Source: Bacteroidota bacterium
Lineage (GTDB): Bacteria; Bacteroidota; Bacteroidia; Chitinophagales; Chitinophagaceae
Length of the DNA stretch: 20,100 nucleotides
Assembly (NCBI GenBank): GCA_023423835.1
Contig: JAFAEW010000031.1
Location: forward strand, 1-20,100
Direction: 5' to 3'
In this document: positions 1 to 7,138 of the stretch, piece after piece
Layout of the letters: every line of letters begins with the position of its first letter
Position numbering within the stretch: the stretch's first letter is position 1
Notes under the pieces: generated by a model
Seen by the model: only the letters and a program-made list of their open reading frames with translations
What the model was told of the DNA's origin: nothing
The model's database searches: none
Translations under genes and position numbers: made by a program

Positions 1-452
1 TAGTCGACTTTATAATCTCTAATAGTGGTTGAAATAGCTTTTTGCAACGCAAAGGCGGGCAGGGCGGGAACTTCTGAAGGAAAATAATCATCCGACGTTC
101 CTTCCCCCCTGATTGCGGCGATCGGCAATAACAGGTCTCCCAGTTTATTACGCTTTTTCAAGCCTCCGCACTTTCCCAGAAACAAGACGGCTTTCGGATT
201 AATCGCAGTCAGCAAATCCATAATGGTTGCAGCGCCCGGACTTCCCATTCCGAAGTTGATGATGCTTATGCCTTCGGAAGTAGCACAGGGAAACGGGCGG
301 TCTTTCCCTACAACATTTACTCCCTGTAATTCAGCAAATTTTTGTACATAATTTGAAAAATTTGTGAGCAGAATATATTCTCCAAAATTTTCCAGCTCTT
401 CTCCGGTATACCTGGGCAACCAGTTCTCAACAATTTCTCCTTTTGATTTCAT
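1..452 (-). CDS. amn: AMP nucleosidase, N-terminal part (cut by window edge)
   Basis: The minus-strand reading frame starts at the ATG at 452-450 and runs off the left edge after 150 codons; the stop is outside the window. The protein begins MKSKGEIVENWLPRYTG and continues GEYILLTNF, which I recognise as the Bacteroidota-type AMP nucleosidase. Nucleoside-phosphorylase-fold elements follow: FGMGSPGAATIMDLL (residues 67-81) and the glycine-rich FLGKCGGLKK (91-100). The enzyme hydrolyses AMP to adenine and ribose 5-phosphate in the cytoplasm, setting the adenylate pool; this role is family knowledge. A purine-rich stretch (AAAGAAAGAAAAAG) directly precedes the ATG. A pair of CTGATCA repeats lies 17 bases upstream of the start. 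The gene is divergent from the HsdR-N-like gene at 575. Another purine nucleoside phosphorylase is possible but less likely given the N-terminal match. Confidence 0.85.
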   Translation of the reverse strand, partial: MKSKGEIVENWLPRYTGEELENFGEYILLTNFSNYVQKFAELQGVNVVGKDRPFPCATSEGISIINFGMGSPGAATIMDLLTAINPKAVLFLGKCGGLKKRNKLGDLLLPIAAIRGEGTSDDYFPSEVPALPAFALQKAISTTIRDYKVD

Positions 453-468
453 CTTTTTCTTTCTTTTT

Positions 469-484
469 CTGATCAGGCTGATCA
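469..484. repeat. Tandem CTGATCA repeat in divergent promoter region
   Basis: CTGATCA occurs at 469-475 and again at 478-484, separated by GG. Because TGATCA is its own reverse complement, the pair is both a direct repeat and an inverted repeat with a GGC centre. It lies 17 bases before the amn start in the 122-base divergent gap, so it could be an operator. No regulator is identified, and a chance occurrence is possible. Confidence 0.4.
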
Positions 485-509
485 ACAATCTACGGGTGTA
501 TAAACTGGT

Positions 510-517
510 TAAAGGTA
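510..517 (-). promoter_or_regulatory. Possible -7 box for amn
   Basis: On the minus strand this reads TACCTTTA, seven of eight positions of the Bacteroidota -7 consensus TAnnTTTG, with the last G replaced by A. It is 57 bases before the amn start codon. No convincing -33 TTTG was found at the usual spacing, so the assignment is weak. Confidence 0.25.
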
Positions 518-574
518 TTAATTTTAAAACGGATTGTGCATCCGTCTGTTTTGATATAGGGATTACTTTTGTAA

Positions 575-1006
575 ATGCTGCAGCCGGAATATCCAGATTT
601 TGATTTCAAAATAAAAACAGTTGGAAACACTCGTTATATTTTCGATGAGATACGAAAAAAATGGCTGGTTTTTCTGCCTGAAGAGTGGGTACGGCAAAAT
701 TTCATCCAATACCTGATCCGCGTAAAAAATTATCCGCCTTCGCTCATTGCGGTGGAGAAAGGCATTCAATTGGGAGAACTGAAGAAACGATGCGACATTG
801 TGGTGTATAAATCTTCGCGCCCGTGGATGATCATCGAATGTAAAAGCAGTTTGATAACCCTTTCTGAAAAAGTGGTTGACCAGATTTTGCGCTATAATAT
901 TTCCCTTCGCGTGCCTTATCTGGTGATCACCAATGGCCATCAGAATTTCGCTGTTCAGCTGGAAAATGAATCCCTTTTGCCCCTGCATGAATTGCCGGAC
1001 TGGTAA
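575..1006 (+). CDS. Standalone HsdR N-terminal-domain protein (PD-(D/E)XK fold)
   Basis: This 143-residue protein resembles the type I restriction R-protein N-terminal domain (HSDR_N_2 family) but has no helicase or translocase part. The conserved start of the small Bacteroidota family is visible as YIFDEIRKKW...FLPEEWVRQNFIQYL (residues 21-47). Nuclease-fold residues line up as E61, D74 (in CDIVVY) and E88-C-K90 (in MIIECKSS), which is the E/D/ExK pattern of PD-(D/E)XK enzymes, so catalysis is plausible but unproven. No methyltransferase or specificity subunit is nearby, so it is not part of a type I restriction system here. From memory, this small protein often lies beside AMP nucleosidase or holA in Bacteroidota, which suggests a house-keeping DNA role (inference). 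The ATG at 575 fits the family N-terminus. The opposite-strand frame at 563-988 is a shadow. Confidence 0.8.
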   Translation: MLQPEYPDFDFKIKTVGNTRYIFDEIRKKWLVFLPEEWVRQNFIQYLIRVKNYPPSLIAVEKGIQLGELKKRCDIVVYKSSRPWMIIECKSSLITLSEKVVDQILRYNISLRVPYLVITNGHQNFAVQLENESLLPLHELPDW

Positions 1007-1145
1007 AAGCAGTGTATAAAGCGCTGGTTGTTAAAAAAAATTAAAAACTTCTTCATTTATGTTAATTTAATCCCTAAATTGCTCGTGATTTCCTTCCTCA
1101 TTGAGAACAACGAACTTTTTTATTAATTAACAAAAACGAAGTAAG

Positions 1146-4034
1146 ATGAAAAAAATTTTGACTTTTTTCAGGTTCGTGTCACTTTCCCTTGTCGTAATGC
1201 TCGCCTCAACGATAGTGGTAAGTGCACAAAACGTTGACGCAAAAGCCGGAAAAAACCTGGTTGCGAAAAATGCGGCAATCTTAGGATTGACCTCGCAGGA
1301 GATTTCAAACAGCCGCGTTTCTGACGTTTATTTTGATCAGACATCTGGTTCAACCATGGTGTATCTGCAGCAAACCTATAAAGGTGTTGACGTTTTCAAT
1401 TCCATCCAGTCGGTGGCCTTCAAGGGAGATAAAGCCGCCGTTTTTTCTGCTAAAAGAATGGCAGACCTCGAAACGCTGGCTGGCAACAAAGGCGCCAATC
1501 CAAAGATTGCGGCCCAACAGGCTGTGCAGTCGGCAGCTGCCCATCTCGGACTTCCTGCACCGCAGCAATTGGTTGCAACAAAGTTGAAGGGAGATGCGAG
1601 ACAACTGGATTTTGGTAAAATCAATATTTCAACGCTCAATGTGACCGCAAAATTACTTTGGGTAATAAACGACAAAAATCCGTCTGCAACACTTTGCTGG
1701 CAGATCATGGTTCAGCCAAAGGGAAAACCAGACCTCTGGCTGGTAAACGTTGACGCCGAAAACGGCAATGTTATCAGCAAGGAAAATCTGAATATTAGTT
1801 GCGATTTTACACCGGTTCACAAAGTGGTAAACAAAAATACGCAGGCAGCAGGCAACTCTTCAGATCTCGACGCACTACTTTCAAGCACCAAAGCGGGATA
1901 CGGTGTAATTCCATATCCTGCTGAAAGTCCGAATGTACAGCCACCTTCCGCAGCTATCAATCCCTGGAAAATGGCCGGACCGGGAAACAATGCTACCACC
2001 TTGCAGTGGAATAATGACGGCACCCAGGTGTATGACAGTACACGGGGCAACAATGTGCTTGCACAGGAAGACAGAAATGGTAATAATGGATCCGGCGACG
2101 GAGCGGTGTCGCGCAGAAAAAATGTGATTGCAATTGCCTATCGTCCAGACTTCTCACAAGATCCAACCACTCCTAATAACCAAAAGTTTGCGATCACGAA
2201 TCTGTTTTACTGGAACAATATCATGCACGATATTTCCTATCAATATGGATTTGATGAACCGTCCGGAAACTTCCAGGCCAATAATCTGGGCCGCGGCGGC
2301 GCCGGTAATGATTTCGTTTTTGCCGATGCACAGGATGGCAGCGGAACCAACAACGCGAACTTCTCTACGCCTTCAGACGGATCGAGCCCAAGAATGCAGA
2401 TGTTTCTGTTTGATGCTGTTCCAACTACAACCATTCTTTCTCCGAAGGAACTTGCAGGTAATGTAAATTCTACAGAAAGTGCCTTTAGTAGCAATAACAA
2501 ATTAAGCGTTAAAGGACCGATTGTAGGACAGGTTGTATTGTACCAGGATAATATTGCTGACACCTCTCATTATGGATGTGATGTTCCTTTTAACGCAAGT
2601 GAACTCAACGGAAATATAGCACTGATTGACAGAGGTAACTGTAATTTTACCGTGAAGGTTAAAAACGCCCAAAATGCAGGAGCAATCGCCGCAATCGTGG
2701 TGGACAATGTTCCGGGAGAATATCCTATCGTGATGGGAGGAACCGACAATTCCATTGTAATTCCTGCTGTGATGGTTTCTTATGAAACCGGTCTTCAAAT
2801 GAAAGTCGCTTTGGGAGCCGGTGAGTCTGTAGCCGTTTCTATGAAGGGAGGAACAAGACTCGACGGCGATCTCGATAACGGCGTTATTGCGCATGAATAC
2901 ACACACGGCATCAGCAACCGTTTAACCGGAGGACCTAATAATGTAAGCTGCTTATTTAATGCCGAAGAAGCAGGAGAGGGCTGGAGCGACTATGTTGGAC
3001 TGATGGTAACAAGAGATTGGTCAAAAGCAACCATGAATGACGGAGCGAAAGCTTCTCCTATTGGAACTTATGTTTTAGGACAAGGTCAGGATGGTCCTGG
3101 CATTCGTACTTATCCGTATTCCACTGATATGTCAATTGATCCCTGGACCTATGCCGATATGGCAAGTTCCGGTGGCGAAGTGCACGTAATTGGAGAAATA
3201 TGGTGTACAGCCGTTTGGGAAATGACCTGGAATATTATTCAGCAAACAAACAAAATTGAAGGCAACTTCTATAAGAGTAATTCAAATGCCGGCAATACCA
3301 TCGCCATGCAACTGGTTATGCAGGGAATGAAATTGCAACCTTGCCGTCCCGGGTTTATTGATGGAAGAAACGCTATTCTCCAGGCCGACACGCTTCTGTA
3401 TGGCGGTGCTTACAGTGCAGCTATCTGGAAAGCATTTGCAAAAAGAGGAATGGGCATCTACGCCTCTCAGGGAAGTTCAAACAGTACCACCGACCAGATC
3501 GCTGATTTTACTGAACCATTTGCAAATCCAATTGTAAGAGGAAGCCTGATCGTGGAAAAGCAAAATGAAAAGGCCGTACTTCAATGGCAGGATCTGTCAC
3601 AGTTCAAAGCCGGAAACTTCGTTATTGAAAGAAGCGCAGACGGCATTCATTTCGAGCCAATCGGACAGGTAGAACTCTCCGATGTTGCAACGCCCGGTCA
3701 TTACACAGATATCAATCCTGCCAACGGAGTTAATTACTACCGTATTGCACAAAACGATGGCGGAATGGCAGTTCGTTCAGAAGTGAAAACACTTGACTTC
3801 AACGGCATTTCCGTTTATCCGAACCCGGCCAGGGACATGGTTAATGTAGTGGTGAAAGGCAACACCAAAATGCTTAAACTGAACCTGGTATCCGCAACAG
3901 GAAAGGTTATCAAAACATTTGAAATGAGCGGAGAACACAAACAACTGAGCTTGCCTGCTTTGCAACCAGGGATGTACCTGTTGAAGGTTTCCGGCGACAA
4001 TTTCAGTCAAACCCAAAAATTAATCATCCGATAA
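1146..4034 (+). CDS. Secreted M36 (fungalysin) zinc metallopeptidase with PA insert and T9SS sorting domain
   Basis: A 962-residue secreted protease. Residues 1-28 are a signal peptide (MKKILTFFRF... ending VVSAQ). Residues about 32-118 form an FTP propeptide (YLQQTYKGVDVF), followed by a PepSY-like region to about 220. The M36 catalytic domain starts near 300 (AITNLFYWNNIMHDI). The zinc motif HEYTH is at 583-587 with E584 as catalytic base, and the third ligand is E611 in AGEGWSDY, spaced much as in fungalysin. A protease-associated (PA) domain (about 447-557) interrupts the catalytic domain between RMQMFLFD and GTRLDGDLDNG. Residues about 790-870 look like a beta-sandwich domain. Residues 888-962 (ISVYPNPARD ... 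GMYLLKVSG ... KLIIR) are a T9SS type A sorting domain. The protein is therefore expected at the cell surface or secreted, degrading proteins. A strong terminator follows; no convincing promoter was found in the 139-base upstream gap. Confidence 0.93.
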   Translation: MKKILTFFRFVSLSLVVMLASTIVVSAQNVDAKAGKNLVAKNAAILGLTSQEISNSRVSDVYFDQTSGSTMVYLQQTYKGVDVFNSIQSVAFKGDKAAVFSAKRMADLETLAGNKGANPKIAAQQAVQSAAAHLGLPAPQQLVATKLKGDARQLDFGKINISTLNVTAKLLWVINDKNPSATLCWQIMVQPKGKPDLWLVNVDAENGNVISKENLNISCDFTPVHKVVNKNTQAAGNSSDLDALLSSTKAGYGVIPYPAESPNVQPPSAAINPWKMAGPGNNATTLQWNNDGTQVYDSTRGNNVLAQEDRNGNNGSGDGAVSRRKNVIAIAYRPDFSQDPTTPNNQKFAITNLFYWNNIMHDISYQYGFDEPSGNFQANNLGRGGAGNDFVFADAQDGSGTNNANFSTPSDGSSPRMQMFLFDAVPTTTILSPKELAGNVNSTESAFSSNNKLSVKGPIVGQVVLYQDNIADTSHYGCDVPFNASELNGNIALIDRGNCNFTVKVKNAQNAGAIAAIVVDNVPGEYPIVMGGTDNSIVIPAVMVSYETGLQMKVALGAGESVAVSMKGGTRLDGDLDNGVIAHEYTHGISNRLTGGPNNVSCLFNAEEAGEGWSDYVGLMVTRDWSKATMNDGAKASPIGTYVLGQGQDGPGIRTYPYSTDMSIDPWTYADMASSGGEVHVIGEIWCTAVWEMTWNIIQQTNKIEGNFYKSNSNAGNTIAMQLVMQGMKLQPCRPGFIDGRNAILQADTLLYGGAYSAAIWKAFAKRGMGIYASQGSSNSTTDQIADFTEPFANPIVRGSLIVEKQNEKAVLQWQDLSQFKAGNFVIERSADGIHFEPIGQVELSDVATPGHYTDINPANGVNYYRIAQNDGGMAVRSEVKTLDFNGISVYPNPARDMVNVVVKGNTKMLKLNLVSATGKVIKTFEMSGEHKQLSLPALQPGMYLLKVSGDNFSQTQKLIIR

Positions 4035-4056
4035 AACCGGTTCGATAATTTTTACG

Positions 4057-4084
4057 GCCGCCCAGCTTTTGGGCGGCTTTTTTT
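4057..4084 (+). terminator. Rho-independent terminator of the M36 peptidase gene
   Basis: A perfect 7-bp stem, GCCGCCC (4057-4063) pairing with GGGCGGC (4071-4077), has a 7-base loop and is followed by seven T residues (4078-4084). It starts 22 bases after the stop codon. Confidence 0.88.
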
Positions 4085-4208
4085 GTGCGCCCACTGATCC
4101 CATTCCATTATCCGGATCTTCATAAACTGGGGATAAAATTAAAGAAATCCTGCTAGTGTGGCATGATTTTTAGTATTAGAATGGTAGTTTTTTAAGGGTT
4201 TAGGGTTG

Positions 4209-4249
4209 AAAAAAGGGGCTGCCGTTCTCTGCGGCCCCCATTTTTTTTT
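4209..4249 (-). terminator. Terminator of the ubiD-like gene, usable in both directions
   Basis: An 8-bp GC-rich stem pairs 4215-4222 with 4231-4238 (one G-T pair) around an 8-base loop. On the minus strand it is followed by six T residues (A tract at 4209-4214), nine bases after the stop codon of the UbiD-like gene. On the plus strand a nine-T run (4241-4249) follows CCCCCA, so it could also stop read-through from the left. That T run overlaps the end of the ubiD-like gene. Confidence 0.82.
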
Positions 4250-6065
4250 AGAACCCATACAGACTTCCACCCTTTGCAAATACCCGTTCAATCTTTTCAA
4301 GTACGTTTTCATCGGATTCCAAAGGTGGGGCATGATGCGGTTTTGACCTCGCATCGATTATAAGCGGGCCATTGCACCCCCAGTGTTTATTTTCATAAAA
4401 ACTGTCTACTCCATAAATATCGGCGGCGGGATTTGAACGCGTGAACGTTACCCAAAGGAAATTGGCGAGGTTTGCCGCCGTAAAGCGGGCATCGTCGCAA
4501 AGAATAAATAAAGGAAACCGGTCCAGATTCCCCTTACTTTTTAACATACTGCAGAACGCTTCTATTTCGAGCTTTGCCGTTTGATAAGAAATAAAACGGT
4601 GAAACTGCACCGCTACCACGCCTTCAAACACCGATTGCATTAGAAAATCAGAACCAAGCGATTCCACCTCCGTTCCGAGAGATCGTAAAACTCCTCCATG
4701 CGCCGCAAAAACGACCTTGCTTCCGCTGTTCAATCCGCTTCCGGAATAGTCGAGGGTATCGATGGAAGTGTTTGTATAAAAATGAAGGTCTCTTTTCCAG
4801 TCAATCCTTTCAAGTACATATTTCATGAAGGACCTTATGTTTTTTGTTGAAAGATCGGGCTGTTCATCGCTCGTTATCCAAAGAAATTTCGCAAGACTTA
4901 ACTGACCGGTTCCGAGGATGCGATTGGCAATCGTCAGCAATTCCGAAGGCTGACGAACAGGTTCAAACGGCGTGTAGCGTTCGCTGCCAATGGCAAGCAA
5001 AAGCGGATGAACACCCGCTGCATCGACGGCATTAACCTCTTTAAGCCCGGGGATTTCCACCTGCAATGCATCACCGGTAATTTCATGGATCAACTCACCG
5101 AAACTCGTGTCTTCCTGTGGCGGTCGTCCCACAACCGTAAACGGCCAGATCGCATTTTTCTTCGCATATACCTTGTGCACCCGCATTACAGGAAAATCGT
5201 GTTGCAGGCTATAATATCCGAGATGGTCGCCAAACGGTCCTTCCGGCTTATTCTCAAGTGGAAAAACTTCTCCGGTAATCACGAAGTCCGCATCGGCACT
5301 CAGGCAGTATCCATCCTCATAAAAATACCGGAATCGTCTTCCTCCCAGTAATCCCGCAAATTTCAGTTCGCTTAGCCCTTCCGGCAACGGCATTACAGCC
5401 GCTAAAGTGTGCGCAGGAGGTCCGCCAACAAAAATACTGACCTTCAAAGGTTGGCCCTTCCTGTTAGATTTTTCCTGGTGAATGCCAATTCCCCGGTGGA
5501 TCTGGTAATGCAAACCAACTTCTTCATTTACACGGTATTCATTTCCCGACAGTTGGATTCGATACATGCCAAGATTTGAGTTTGCGATGCCGGCACGATC
5601 AATATCTTCACTGTAGACCTGCGGAAGGGTAATGAAGGCGCCGCCGTCCTTGGGCCAGTGATGGATTTGAGGAAGATCGGCGATACGGATTTCATTGAAC
5701 AGTGCCCGGGCCGAGCGATGCTCTATCGGAAAAGCCTTCAAGGCGTGCCATCCGGCTGAAATGCCTTCGAGCGGCTTCCTGAGTACTGCCGCAGGATTGT
5801 TTTTTAGATTAATGACTTTTTGCACGGCAGAGAGCGTATCCCGAAAGATAAACCGGCTGCGTTCCATCGATCCGAAAATATTAGAGGCAGCACGGAAACG
5901 ACAACCTTTCACCTTCTCAAATAACAAGGCCGGGCCATTCTTTGCGTAGATCCGCAACTGGATAGCCGCCATTTCCAGATAAGGATCCACTTCTTCGGTT
6001 ACCCTTATCAGATGGCCGTTTCGTTCAAGATCGGCTAAACATTGTTCGAGTGCAGCATATGCCAT
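4248..6065 (-). CDS. UbiD-family (prenylated-FMN-dependent) decarboxylase
   Basis: A 605-residue cytoplasmic protein of the UbiD family, which decarboxylates aromatic or unsaturated acids using prenylated FMN made by UbiX. Recognisable blocks are HHWPKDGGAFITLPQ (residues 135-149), NLGMYRIQLSG (164-174, with the conserved Arg), VFVGGPPAHTLAA-type sequence at 212-223, and ENKPEGPFGDHLGYY (271-285), which carries the conserved catalytic acidic residues. It is roughly 100 residues longer than E. coli UbiD, as I recall for Bacteroidota homologues. The substrate is unknown: quinone biosynthesis is the usual annotation, but Bacteroidota use menaquinone and no men or mqn genes are in view. The gene starts 32 bases after the DUF6089-like gene on the same strand, so the two are probably co-transcribed. 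No ubiX is present in the window. Confidence 0.88.
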   Translation of the reverse strand: MAYAALEQCLADLERNGHLIRVTEEVDPYLEMAAIQLRIYAKNGPALLFEKVKGCRFRAASNIFGSMERSRFIFRDTLSAVQKVINLKNNPAAVLRKPLEGISAGWHALKAFPIEHRSARALFNEIRIADLPQIHHWPKDGGAFITLPQVYSEDIDRAGIANSNLGMYRIQLSGNEYRVNEEVGLHYQIHRGIGIHQEKSNRKGQPLKVSIFVGGPPAHTLAAVMPLPEGLSELKFAGLLGGRRFRYFYEDGYCLSADADFVITGEVFPLENKPEGPFGDHLGYYSLQHDFPVMRVHKVYAKKNAIWPFTVVGRPPQEDTSFGELIHEITGDALQVEIPGLKEVNAVDAAGVHPLLLAIGSERYTPFEPVRQPSELLTIANRILGTGQLSLAKFLWITSDEQPDLSTKNIRSFMKYVLERIDWKRDLHFYTNTSIDTLDYSGSGLNSGSKVVFAAHGGVLRSLGTEVESLGSDFLMQSVFEGVVAVQFHRFISYQTAKLEIEAFCSMLKSKGNLDRFPLFILCDDARFTAANLANFLWVTFTRSNPAADIYGVDSFYENKHWGCNGPLIIDARSKPHHAPPLESDENVLEKIERVFAKGGSLYGF

Positions 6066-6097
6066 AATCTTCAGCTAATTACCATAAAAATGGCAAA

Positions 6098-6970
6098 CTA
6101 CAGATTTTTAGGACAATTACTTTGTCTCAAAAACCTTTTTGAAGAGCCGGATGACATGGTTCTTCCGCTCCCATTGCCAAGCGAAAAAGAAATCTTCAGG
6201 GAGATGGTATAGAAGTTATCATTAAAATCGGGGTTTCCGCGTTTCCCATTCGTTTGAAATTCTACCGGAGGTTTCAGTTCATCACCCCTGAATGAGAAAT
6301 AGGAAGCATAAGGTCCGTGGGCGGCAGAAAGCAGGGCCGTATCTACATAATTGGTACTGACATCGTCGAAATAGTCGGTAAACAGTTTCCTGAAAGCCAG
6401 TTCCGCACCGACATTGATTTCGGGGGATAGTGCATATTTAAATCCAGAGCCAAACGGAATGGCAAATTGCGTTAAAGAATAAGGTTTCTTTTCAGGAAAT
6501 TCAGACAAACCCTGGCCTTCAGTTCCCAACGGCTGTAGATAAACTTTTTTCCCGGTTGAATCATAGGAGTAGGGGTTAAAAGAATAAACCGAAATGCCTG
6601 CAAAAGCATAGGGCGTAATTTTTCTTTTTTCGGGTATTGCCCAAAGATCTCCCTCGAGTCTCAAACTACCCTCATTTATGCTGGTGGAAAAGCTCAGGTT
6701 TCGGAACGCAAGGGCGGGATAAGATAATTTATCATCTGCATCCACTTTACCATGCATATAGGCGGCGGCAATTGAGAGGTGAGATCCGAGTCTGTACGTT
6801 AAACCAAGCCCTGCAGCAAGATTTGCCCTCTGAAGCGTGAAATTTTTGGCCTGAAGGTCTCCGCCATAATTGATTGCTCCACCGTAGATATCGAGAAAAA
6901 GATTTTGAGAATAGCCGTTTACGATAGTGAATGCCGCGAAAAGAAGAAGTATTGCTTTCTTAGAGAACAT
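6098..6970 (-). CDS. DUF6089-like outer-membrane beta-barrel protein
   Basis: A 290-residue protein with a clear signal peptide (MFSKKAILLLFAAFTIVNGYSQ). Mature repeats of alternating polar and hydrophobic strands start with LFLDIYGGAINYGGDL, and glycine-rich turns and aromatic residues are typical of small outer-membrane barrels. PYSLTQFAIPFGSGFKYAL and AFRKLFTDYFDDVSTNYVD match the conserved region I remember for Bacteroidota DUF6089 proteins. I chose the ATG at 6970 because an earlier in-frame ATG at 7009 would put a 13-residue tail before an otherwise standard signal peptide. Barrels of this kind often end in an aromatic residue, but here a short Ser/Arg-rich tail (GSGRTMSSGSSKRF...) follows the last strand FYTISLKISFSLG. 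It is probably the first gene of an operon with the UbiD-like decarboxylase. Its function is unknown; structural or transport roles are guesses. Confidence 0.8.
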   Translation of the reverse strand: MFSKKAILLLFAAFTIVNGYSQNLFLDIYGGAINYGGDLQAKNFTLQRANLAAGLGLTYRLGSHLSIAAAYMHGKVDADDKLSYPALAFRNLSFSTSINEGSLRLEGDLWAIPEKRKITPYAFAGISVYSFNPYSYDSTGKKVYLQPLGTEGQGLSEFPEKKPYSLTQFAIPFGSGFKYALSPEINVGAELAFRKLFTDYFDDVSTNYVDTALLSAAHGPYASYFSFRGDELKPPVEFQTNGKRGNPDFNDNFYTISLKISFSLGNGSGRTMSSGSSKRFLRQSNCPKNL

Positions 6971-7138
6971 AAAATTGACGAAAATAAATAATAGGCTGCT
7001 AGTTACCAAGAATTAATCCAACAACCTCTTCTGTTTTGATTTCTTAACGTTTTTAACATTATTCGGTTTTGCAATAAATATTTGATTACTTTCACTTCTC
7101 TTTGCAGGAACCGATCTTGATTTGCTTATTTTGATTTT

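Noticed and set aside
364..603. 79-codon plus-strand frame across the amn start and the divergent gap
   Set aside because: It overlaps the recognised amn coding region in antisense and continues into the start of the 575 gene; composition is not protein-like.
563..988. 141-codon minus-strand frame opposite the HsdR-N-like gene
   Set aside because: The plus frame has a recognised domain with catalytic residues; the minus frame shows no family and is a shadow.
575..1006. Type I restriction-modification system
   Set aside because: Only the small N-terminal domain is present; no helicase, methyltransferase or specificity subunit occurs in the window.
2502..2906. 134-codon minus-strand frame inside the M36 gene
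   Set aside because: It lies opposite a PA domain and the zinc motif of a strongly supported gene.
6971..7009. Upstream start for the DUF6089-like gene
   Set aside because: It would add 13 residues before a standard Lys-started signal peptide; the ATG at 6970 fits better.
7127..7133. TATTTTG as a promoter box for the histidine kinase
   Set aside because: It is one base short of the consensus and ends 5 bases before the ATG, which would make the mRNA almost leaderless.
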